Both the position numbers and the translations under genes were made by a program. The notes under the pieces were generated by a model. The model was not told where the DNA came from, searched no databases, and worked only from the letters and a program-made list of their open reading frames with translations. A stretch of 6,220 nt of DNA from contig JAEZHO010000005.1 of NCBI GenBank assembly GCA_023416545.1, positions 1-6,220 on the forward strand, read 5' to 3'. The DNA comes from Pseudomonadota bacterium. GTDB taxonomy: Bacteria > Pseudomonadota > Alphaproteobacteria > Rhizobiales > Rhizobiaceae. Each line of letters starts with the position of its first letter. Positions within the stretch are counted from its first letter, which is position 1. Shown here one piece after another: positions 1 through 5,467 of this stretch.

Positions 1-35
1 GGCGGTGCGGACCGGGCGAGGGCGGACTGTCTCAT
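1..35 (-). CDS. Probable start of a further operon gene, truncated by the window edge
   Basis: An ATG at 35-33 overlaps the TGA stop of the flippase gene (34-32) as ATGA, the same 4-base junction seen at the two other coupled gene pairs in this window. A purine-rich GGGGGTG lies at 50-44 on the minus strand, 8 bases before the ATG, and can serve as the Shine-Dalgarno. Eleven codons (MRQSALARSAP) stay open to the edge. Too little protein is visible to name a family. From context (asnB and flippase upstream) a glycosyltransferase, polymerase or other glycan-locus protein is plausible, but that is inference. The ATG could also be fortuitous. Confidence 0.4.
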   Translation of the reverse strand, partial: MRQSALARSAP

Positions 36-1351
36 TCTGCCGGCACCCCCGCGCGCATGGAGATCGTCCTGTCGCGGGATCTGGCGAGGACGCGGAGATA
101 GACGATCCAGGCCGCGACCGCCATGGCGATCTCGATCACGTAGTAGGACAGGATTGTGCCCGCCGGCGGGGCGTACCAGGTCGCCCATGCGGCAAGGGCC
201 GCCCCGAGCAGGCTGCCGCCTCCGAGAACCGCGCCCCGGGCGCCCTGGTGACCGGCCGCGCCGAGCGCCTCCAGCGCGATCGCCCAGCAGGAAACAGGGA
301 CCAGTACCCAGCAGAGATAGCGGACGAACTGCACGAGTGACGTGTACTCGTGACCGAACAGATAAGGCAGAACCGGCGCCAGCAGGTATACGCCCAGGGC
401 TGCTGCGATGCTGATCGTCAGCGCGACGATGAATATCCGTCGCACTCGGCCCGCCGCGTGATGCAGGCCGGCGGCGCTCGCGCGTGCGGTACCTGGATAA
501 AGGATGCGGTTGAGGGCATCCACCGACAGGTAGCTGCTCTCGATGATCCGGCGGGCGACGCTGTAGCTCGACATGATCTCGGCGCTCGTCACCAGGCTCA
601 GTACCACGAGATCGGCGTTCTGCCGGGCCGCCTTCAGGATGAACGGAATGCTGAAGTAGAGGCCGAGTCTGAGTTCTTCCCGAACGATCCGGAAGCGGGG
701 CCGGCCGAGCGGGCGAAGCGCGGCGACACAACCGGCCAGAAAAAGCGCGTGGGCGGCAAACTGCCAGATGATCCAGCCCTGGAGGGTCGAAACCTCGAAG
801 ACGATGCAGGCCAGACCTGCCGCGGCGGTCCGGATCAGGGCGAAGCCCATGACGGATTTGTTGGCGGCGCCGAAATCGGAAAAGGCGATGAAGACCTGTT
901 CGGTGAAGAGGATGGCACGAACCAGGACGATGTTGGTCGCCAGCATCGTCGTGATCAAAAGGATGTTGACAAGCCTGTCTTCGGCGACCTGGAAGAAGTA
1001 GGGCAAGGCCACCGCGCCGACCAGGACAAGGACAAACCCGCTGACCGCGATCAGGATGAGATTGTGGCCAAGGAGCGCGGGATAGATTTCCTCGTCGCGG
1101 GCCACCCTGCGCACCAGGCATTCCGTTGCTCCCAGCCCGCAGAGGTGCACGGCGACGTTCGACAGGGCGGTGATCGCAACGAAGAGGCTGAACTCGTCCA
1201 CGCCGAGGAAGCGGGCGAGGATGGCGAACGTCAGAAGCTGAGCCGCCGAGCTGACGATGAGACTGCCTCCCGAGGCAGCATAGGCCGCGGCATGGGGAAG
1301 GAAGGTGCGAAGGTTGCGAATTCGCGATGCATGCTTGCCCATTGCGGTCAT
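32..1351 (-). CDS. Flippase-like polytopic membrane protein (polysaccharide/oligosaccharide exporter superfamily)
   Basis: This 439-residue inner-membrane protein has a short basic cytosolic N-terminus (residues 1-20) and about 11-12 hydrophobic segments, roughly at 29-50, 55-78, 96-117, 127-148, 165-186, 192-212, 230-255, 305-332, 342-361, 372-393 and 397-421. Length, helix count, the early SSAAQLLTFAILARFLGVDEF stretch and the basic loop around 265-305 fit Wzx/RfbX-type flippases of the MOP superfamily, which move lipid-linked glycans across the inner membrane. The family assignment rests on overall pattern, since no strict catalytic motif exists; the substrate is unknown. The start ATG (1351-1349) overlaps the asnB stop (1350-1348), suggesting translational coupling. 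A second ATG three codons later (1342) is an alternative start. No strong Shine-Dalgarno precedes either, which fits coupling. A teichoic acid or O-antigen exporter annotation would be equivalent in meaning. Confidence 0.75.
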   Translation of the reverse strand: MTAMGKHASRIRNLRTFLPHAAAYAASGGSLIVSSAAQLLTFAILARFLGVDEFSLFVAITALSNVAVHLCGLGATECLVRRVARDEEIYPALLGHNLILIAVSGFVLVLVGAVALPYFFQVAEDRLVNILLITTMLATNIVLVRAILFTEQVFIAFSDFGAANKSVMGFALIRTAAAGLACIVFEVSTLQGWIIWQFAAHALFLAGCVAALRPLGRPRFRIVREELRLGLYFSIPFILKAARQNADLVVLSLVTSAEIMSSYSVARRIIESSYLSVDALNRILYPGTARASAAGLHHAAGRVRRIFIVALTISIAAALGVYLLAPVLPYLFGHEYTSLVQFVRYLCWVLVPVSCWAIALEALGAAGHQGARGAVLGGGSLLGAALAAWATWYAPPAGTILSYYVIEIAMAVAAWIVYLRVLARSRDRTISMRAGVPAE

Positions 1352-3324
1352 CCCGCAACCGCCAGAGGCGCGGCCGCCGGAGCGGAGCCGGGATCATCGC
1401 GGCGTGTGCCCGGCGCGAATTGTCGGTGCCACAACTGCGTGGAGAGTATGCCGACAAGGGCTGCATTGTCGCGAAAGCCGGTCAGCGGACGGGAACGCGA
1501 TTTGTCGCGGAGCCGCGAGACGGCGTTCGCGTTGAAAAATCCCGCGTCGCGGATCGCCTCCTCGCCGAGGCATTCGCCGACATAGGCCTCGTCGCGCCCG
1601 TTCACGAAGGAACTGCTGTCGGGCGCCCGGTAGGGCTGCTTCGGACGACGGATGACGTTTTCGGGCAGCAGGCCGTCGGCCACCCGGCGCAGGATGTGTT
1701 TCTCCTCGAGCCCCTTCAGTTTCGTCTCCGGGGAAAGCCTTCCGGCAAATTCCACGACGCGGTGGTCGAGGAAGGGGAAGCGGCCCTCGATCCCGTGCGC
1801 CATGGCCATACGGTCGCCCTGGCTCGACAGTATGTAGCCGGGCAGGAGGAAGCGCGCTTCCAGGTATTGCGCCTGGTGGAGCGGATGCCAGCGGCGAAAT
1901 TCGGAGGGCAGGCGCGAGGCGAGGTCATCGGCGGCATCGTAACCGCCGAGTTCTGCCCGCAGATCGTCGGAATAGAAGATCTTGGCCGCTGCGGTACTGC
2001 GAAAGCGCGGCCGGTGGGAGAAGAGCGGATCGTCGGACCGATCGGCACCCGCGCCGAAGAAGGCCGCCAGATATTCGGGTGATTGCTGCTTCAAGCCGGG
2101 AAGGTAGGGGTAGAGCTTGCGGAAGAGGTGCGGACGGATGCGGGATTGCGGCTGGCGAGCGCAAAAGCGCCGGACCCGTGCCTCCCGAAAGATGTCGTAG
2201 CCGGCGAAGATCTCGTCGGCGCCCTCGCCGGTCAGCACGACCTTCATCCCCTCGTCCCGCACCAGCCGGGAGAGATGGAAGAGGGGGGCGGGCGCAGTCC
2301 TCAGGATCGGCCGTTCCGCATGCCGCACCACGTCGGGAAAGCGCGAGGCGATTTCCGAGGGACCGCAGCGGACGGACCGGTGGCGGGTGTTCAGTCTTTC
2401 GGAAACCAGCGCCTGGAAGCTGCTCTCGTCATGCTCCGCGCTGTCGAAGGTGACCGAGAAGGTGTTGAGGCCGTTCGGGGCCATGGGCGCCGCGAGCGCG
2501 GTGACGAGCGAGGAATCGAGCCCCCCGGAAAGGTAGGCCCCAACCGGCACGTCGGCGCGCATGCGCAGCCGGATGGAATCGGTCAGGAGGGCGTTCAGTT
2601 CGTCCCGCCGGTCGGCGCCTCGGTCGGGATCGATATCGCGCATGTCCGGAAACTGCATCGTCCAGTAGGGGCGCTCGGCGATCTGTCCGTCCTGCGCGGT
2701 CAGCACATGGCCGGGCTCGAGCTCGAATATCCCCTTGAAGGCGGTGCGGGGTGCGATCGGCGCCCAGAGGGTGAAGATCTGGTCCAGCGCCAGCGGATCG
2801 AGTTCGGCGTCGATGCCCGGAACCTGCAGCAGCGCCTTGATCTCGGATGCGAAATAGAGCGTGTCGCGCAACCGGGTGTAGAAGAGAGGCCGGACGCCCA
2901 TCCGGTCGCGGGCCAGCACGAGACGCCGGTTTCGCCCGTCCCATATCGCAAAGGCAAAGTCGCCGTTGAGGCGCTGCAGGCACGCCTCGCCGAAGGTCTC
3001 GTAAAGCGCCAGCAGTACCTCGGTGTCGCATTCGGTGCGGAAGCGGTGGCCTTTGGCCTTCAGCTCTTCCCGCAGTTCGACATAGTTGAAGATCTCGCCG
3101 TTGAAGGCGATGACGATCGACCCGTCGGAATTGCGCATCGGCTGCTTTCCGTCCGAAAGGCCGACGATGGAAAGACGGACATGGGTAAGTCCGATGCCGC
3201 GCGCGGAGAAGGTCCCGCGGCCGTCGGGCCCGCGATGGGCGATCGCCTCGGCCATCCTTTCCAGGAGGCACTCTGTCGCTTCCGGATGAGCTTCTTCACC
3301 CAGAAATCCTGCAAGTCCGCACAT
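1348..3324 (-). CDS. asnB: Asparagine synthase, glutamine-hydrolysing (AsnB family; possible glycan amidotransferase)
   Basis: A 658-residue class II glutamine amidotransferase fused to an ATP-pyrophosphatase synthetase domain. Cys2 (MCGLAGF) is the N-terminal nucleophile exposed after Met removal. Glutaminase signatures follow: HRGPDG (30-35), Arg50 in LTHVRLS, FNGEIFNY (74-81), CDTE (99-102) and GDFAFAIWD (121-129). The synthetase half carries the PP-loop SGGLDSS (266-272), GEGADEIFAGY (366-376), the SQGDRMAMAHGIEGRFPFLD block (501-520) and EKHILRR (541-547). All key elements are present, so the enzyme should be active, moving ammonia from glutamine to an adenylated carboxylate. Length is close to B. 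subtilis-type AsnB (about 630), with an extra Ala/Pro-rich tail from about 638. The ATG at 3324 is preceded by AAGGTGA with 7-base spacing. It is coupled to the flippase downstream. AsnB paralogues in surface-glycan loci often amidate sugar acids (WbpS-like), so the substrate may not be aspartate; that is inference from context. Confidence 0.93.
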   Translation of the reverse strand: MCGLAGFLGEEAHPEATECLLERMAEAIAHRGPDGRGTFSARGIGLTHVRLSIVGLSDGKQPMRNSDGSIVIAFNGEIFNYVELREELKAKGHRFRTECDTEVLLALYETFGEACLQRLNGDFAFAIWDGRNRRLVLARDRMGVRPLFYTRLRDTLYFASEIKALLQVPGIDAELDPLALDQIFTLWAPIAPRTAFKGIFELEPGHVLTAQDGQIAERPYWTMQFPDMRDIDPDRGADRRDELNALLTDSIRLRMRADVPVGAYLSGGLDSSLVTALAAPMAPNGLNTFSVTFDSAEHDESSFQALVSERLNTRHRSVRCGPSEIASRFPDVVRHAERPILRTAPAPLFHLSRLVRDEGMKVVLTGEGADEIFAGYDIFREARVRRFCARQPQSRIRPHLFRKLYPYLPGLKQQSPEYLAAFFGAGADRSDDPLFSHRPRFRSTAAAKIFYSDDLRAELGGYDAADDLASRLPSEFRRWHPLHQAQYLEARFLLPGYILSSQGDRMAMAHGIEGRFPFLDHRVVEFAGRLSPETKLKGLEEKHILRRVADGLLPENVIRRPKQPYRAPDSSSFVNGRDEAYVGECLGEEAIRDAGFFNANAVSRLRDKSRSRPLTGFRDNAALVGILSTQLWHRQFAPGTRRDDPGSAPAAAPLAVAG

Positions 3325-3418
3325 TTTTCGGTCACCTTTACGCGCCGAGAACCTAGCGGAAATGCCTGCCGATGGAGTTAAGCAACGGCGGCAAAAGGCG
3401 GAAACGGTGAACGGAAGA
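3325..3418. other. 94-base intergenic gap before asnB
   Basis: This gap separates the oxidoreductase stop (3421-3419) from the asnB start. Apart from the asnB ribosome binding site, I see no stem followed by a T run that would act as an intrinsic terminator, and no pair of boxes close to TTGACA/TATAAT at 16-18 base spacing on the minus strand. Whether asnB has its own promoter or is read through from the oxidoreductase therefore stays open. Confidence 0.5.
3332..3338 (-). promoter_or_regulatory. Ribosome binding site of asnB
   Basis: On the minus strand AAGGTGA lies 7 bases before the ATG at 3324. It fixes the asnB start, and the conserved MCGLAGF N-terminus, which needs Cys at position 2, agrees with it. 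Confidence 0.8.
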
Positions 3419-4792
3419 TTAAACGGGCGACATGTCCTGGATCACGGTCGGCCAGAGTTCGGATACGGTGGGGTGGATGGGCACGGCCCAGCGGAGCGTA
3501 TCGACGCTCGCGCCCGTGTTCATGACATCCAGCACGCCATGGATCGCCTCGTCGCCGCCGGTCCCCAGGATGGCGGCTCCGAGGATGGCGCGGGTTTCGG
3601 CATCCGCGACGATCTTCATGAAGCCCTGCGTCTCGCCTTTCTCGATCGCTCGTCCCACGCGGCTCATCGGGCGCCTGCCGACGAGGACCTTCTTTCCGGC
3701 CTTCACGGCCTGCGCCTCGGTCATGCCCACCCGTCCCAGGGGCGGGTCGATATAGAGCGCGTAGCCGAGGACACGGTCCGAGACCCGCCGGTCTTCGCCA
3801 TAGAGCAGATTGGCGGCGACGATCTCGAAGTCGTTGTAGGCGGTATGGGTGAAGGCGCCCTTGCCGTTGCAGTCGCCCAGCGCCCAGATGTCCTTGGCGG
3901 TCGTGGTAAGGTCGTCGTGAACCTTGATATAGCCGCGCTCGTCGACGTCCACGCCCGCCTTGTCGAGGCCGAGGTCATCCGTGTTGGGACGCCGACCGGT
4001 CGCAAGCAGCACGTCCGAACCGACGATGGTCGGCGGGCCGTCGGTGCAGTCGACGCCGACGGCCGCACCTTCGGGATGGGGCTCCAGGCGGATGCATTCG
4101 GCGCCGGTGCGGATATGAATGCCTTCCGCCTCGAGGATCTCGCGGATCTCGTCGGAAATGTCGGGATCCTCCCGGGCTATGAGGCGCTCGCCCTTCTCGA
4201 TGACGGTCACCTCGGCGCCGAACCGGCGGTACATCTGCGCGAATTCCAGGCCGATATAGCTTCCGCCGATAATGATGAGATGGCGAGGCACCCGGTCGAG
4301 CATGACGATGCTGCTGTTGGTAAGATACGGGACCCGTTCGATCCCGGGAAAGCCCGGGATCGCCGCCCTGCCGCCGACATTCAGGAAAATACGCGGAGCC
4401 CGCAGAAGCTCGTCGTCGACGCGAACGGTATCGCTGCTTTCCAGCCGGGCGTGTCCCTCGATCAGGCTGCATCTTTCCATCGACTGCAGCCATTCGCGAT
4501 TGTTGCGCCGCGCGTTCAGCGTCACCTGGTGGGAGCGCGCCATGACTTTCGGCATGTCCACCCTGGGCGGACCATCGAGCTCAATTCCGTAGTCGGATGC
4601 CCGGCGGGCGAGGTGGGCCGCATAGGCGCTGGCGACCAGCGCCTTGGTCGGCATGCAGCCGGTGTTGACGCAAGTGCCACCCACATGCTTGCGCTCGATG
4701 ATGGACACGGTCATTCCCGCCGCCGTAAGGCGTCCGGCGAGCGACGGTCCCGCCTGTCCGGTGCCGATGATGATGGCGTCGAAATCCCTCAT
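3419..4792 (-). CDS. FAD-dependent pyridine nucleotide-disulfide oxidoreductase (mercuric reductase-like)
   Basis: A 457-residue cytosolic flavoprotein of the class I disulfide reductase family. The FAD-binding GTGQAG (10-15) is followed by GGTCVNTGCMPTK (38-50), which holds the redox-active pair Cys41/Cys46. The NAD(P) site is GGSYIGLE (176-183) with an acidic residue, Glu199, at the end of the following strand (VTVIEK). The second FAD contact is ATGRRPN (264-270) with ALGDCNG (304-310). The dimerisation domain ends with the active-site His440/Glu445 in HPTVSE. It lacks the N-terminal metal-binding domain and the C-terminal vicinal cysteines of true MerA, so mercury reduction is unlikely. 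Related proteins include RclA and uncharacterised FAD-containing oxidoreductases; the electron acceptor is unknown. The reading frame is open upstream to 5404, but the ATG at 4792, overlapping the DUF4126 stop as ATGA, puts the first beta strand (DFDAIIIG) exactly at the N-terminus. Expression is probably coupled to that gene, since no good Shine-Dalgarno is present. Confidence 0.9.
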   Translation of the reverse strand: MRDFDAIIIGTGQAGPSLAGRLTAAGMTVSIIERKHVGGTCVNTGCMPTKALVASAYAAHLARRASDYGIELDGPPRVDMPKVMARSHQVTLNARRNNREWLQSMERCSLIEGHARLESSDTVRVDDELLRAPRIFLNVGGRAAIPGFPGIERVPYLTNSSIVMLDRVPRHLIIIGGSYIGLEFAQMYRRFGAEVTVIEKGERLIAREDPDISDEIREILEAEGIHIRTGAECIRLEPHPEGAAVGVDCTDGPPTIVGSDVLLATGRRPNTDDLGLDKAGVDVDERGYIKVHDDLTTTAKDIWALGDCNGKGAFTHTAYNDFEIVAANLLYGEDRRVSDRVLGYALYIDPPLGRVGMTEAQAVKAGKKVLVGRRPMSRVGRAIEKGETQGFMKIVADAETRAILGAAILGTGGDEAIHGVLDVMNTGASVDTLRWAVPIHPTVSELWPTVIQDMSPV

Positions 4793-5265
4793 GAGCTGGC
4801 CATGCCGGTGAGCGCGTAGATGATAAGCCCCGCGCCGGCGATGGCGATCGCATCCTCGATGAAGGCCGCGGGCGGATCGCGCCGGAACGCTGCCGCCAGC
4901 CTTGACCGGAATGCGGCGCCGCCGAGCGTCCCGGCGACGGCCCCGATCGCCCCGGCAGCGAGGCCGCCCAGCCATTGTCCGAAGCCCATGCCAATGGCGG
5001 CGCCGGAGAAGGCTCCCGTGATGATGCGGGTCGCGAACTGCGCCGGAACGGTCCGGCTCGGGGTGTGGGGAAGCTGGTCCGTCACCAGTTCGCCGATCGC
5101 CAGTATCATCAGGATCAGGGCGGTCCAGATCGACCCGAGGAAGGCCATCCAGCTGCCCGCAACGCCGACGAAGCCCAGATAGGCTCCCCAGCTTACCGCA
5201 GCCGGAGCAGTCATGGCGCGCAATCCGGCGATCACGCCGATCAGCAAGGCAAGCAGATAAATCAT
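4789..5265 (-). CDS. DUF4126-family integral membrane protein
   Basis: A 158-residue, strongly hydrophobic Gly/Ala-rich protein with about four to five membrane segments (roughly 1-26, 30-58, 80-112 and 135-152). GLRAMTAPAAVSW near residues 14-26 and GELVTDQLPHTPSRT near 58-72 match the pattern I know from DUF4126 proteins, whose biochemical role is not established. A longer reading (ATG at 5337) would add a polar 24-residue extension. The ATG at 5265 is preferred because GGAGAA sits 7 bases upstream and the protein then starts directly in its first membrane helix, as family members do. It is the first gene of the minus-strand run and is joined by a 4-base overlap to the flavoprotein, suggesting that the two products are made in fixed proportion. 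A physical or functional partnership is inference. Confidence 0.82.
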   Translation of the reverse strand: MIYLLALLIGVIAGLRAMTAPAAVSWGAYLGFVGVAGSWMAFLGSIWTALILMILAIGELVTDQLPHTPSRTVPAQFATRIITGAFSGAAIGMGFGQWLGGLAAGAIGAVAGTLGGAAFRSRLAAAFRRDPPAAFIEDAIAIAGAGLIIYALTGMASS

Positions 5266-5272
5266 GCGGCAG

Positions 5273-5278
5273 TTCTCC
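5273..5278 (-). promoter_or_regulatory. Ribosome binding site of the DUF4126 gene
   Basis: GGAGAA on the minus strand, 7 bases before the ATG at 5265. It decides between this start and the upstream in-frame ATG at 5337. Confidence 0.75.
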
Positions 5279-5315
5279 GCGAAGGCGTTCTCCGAACCCA
5301 TCGGCGACGCCGTGA

Positions 5316-5344
5316 GATGCAAGCACGACCGCGGCAATAGTCAA
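5316..5344 (-). promoter_or_regulatory. Possible sigma70-type promoter for the DUF4126/flavoprotein pair
   Basis: On the minus strand TTGACT (5344-5339) is a near-perfect -35 box. Seventeen bases later comes TGCATC (5321-5316), a weak -10 box. Transcription would begin near 5308 and leave a leader of about 43 bases containing the GGAGAA site. Alphaproteobacterial -10 boxes are often poorly conserved, so the weak box does not exclude it. This is a visual match only. Confidence 0.35.
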
Positions 5345-5378
5345 GCAGTAAAGCGCTTCTGCCGCTCGGTCTATTTGC

Positions 5379-5390
5379 AGGAGCCGCATG
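5379..5390 (+). other. Shine-Dalgarno plus ATG out of frame with the kinase gene
   Basis: AGGAG at 5379-5383 stands 4 bases before an ATG at 5388. That frame continues for 80 codons to 5630 without resembling any known protein, while the kinase protein reads in another frame from at least 5408. It may be a fortuitous site, the start of a leader peptide, or the genuine kinase start if one base is missing from a G run between 5416 and 5457. Confidence 0.3.
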
Positions 5391-5452
5391 TTAAAGCGTT
5401 CCACCCTATGGAATTGGGGGGAGTATTCTCTATTATCGCGCGAGCCTGTCCT

Positions 5453-5459
5453 GGGGGAG
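5453..5459 (+). promoter_or_regulatory. Ribosome binding site supporting a TTG start of the DctB-like kinase
   Basis: GGGGGAG lies 8 bases before a TTG at 5468, an ideal spacing. The in-frame ATG at 5408 has no recognisable Shine-Dalgarno, so this site favours the TTG. Confidence 0.5.
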
Positions 5460-5467
5460 CCTGCTGC

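Larger units (their letters stand above)
5266..5467. other. Divergent intergenic control region
   Basis: About 200 bases separate the minus-strand DUF4126 start from the preferred plus-strand kinase start. The region holds the candidate minus promoter (5344-5316), an 8-base palindrome AAGCGCTT at 5351-5358, two copies of TAAAGCG (5349-5355 and 5392-5398), two G runs (5416-5421 and 5453-5457), and a TATTAT box at 5431-5436 that could be a plus-strand -10 without a good -35. The local base composition from 5390 to 5440 is more AT-rich than the flanking genes. No sigma54 -24/-12 pair with the required GG-N10-GC spacing is seen on either strand. Confidence 0.5.

Noticed and set aside
1925..3271. 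Minus-strand open frames inside asnB (2164-1925 and 3271-2429)
   Set aside because: They are in alternative frames of asnB, and their translations are Arg/Pro-rich without motifs.
3380..3420. Possible terminator after the oxidoreductase stop
   Set aside because: The GGCGG-CAAAA-GGCGG motif is a direct rather than an inverted repeat, and no T tract follows on the minus strand.
350..4819. Long plus-strand open frames (350-1585, 2083-3381, 3362-4819) opposite the minus-strand genes
   Set aside because: They lie antisense to genes with clear motifs. Their translations are Arg/Asp/Gly/Ala-rich without domains or hydrophobic periodicity, as expected for shadow frames in high-GC DNA.
5316..5334. 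TTGCAT on the minus strand as the -12 part of a sigma54 promoter
   Set aside because: The nearest upstream GG is only 8 bases before the GC, whereas sigma54 needs GG-N10-GC, and the -24 TGGCAC is absent.
4793..5404. A 204-residue N-terminal extension of the oxidoreductase, suggesting a fusion
   Set aside because: The extension is the out-of-frame reading of the DUF4126 gene and is Arg-rich and low in structure. The FAD fold begins right at the ATG at 4792.
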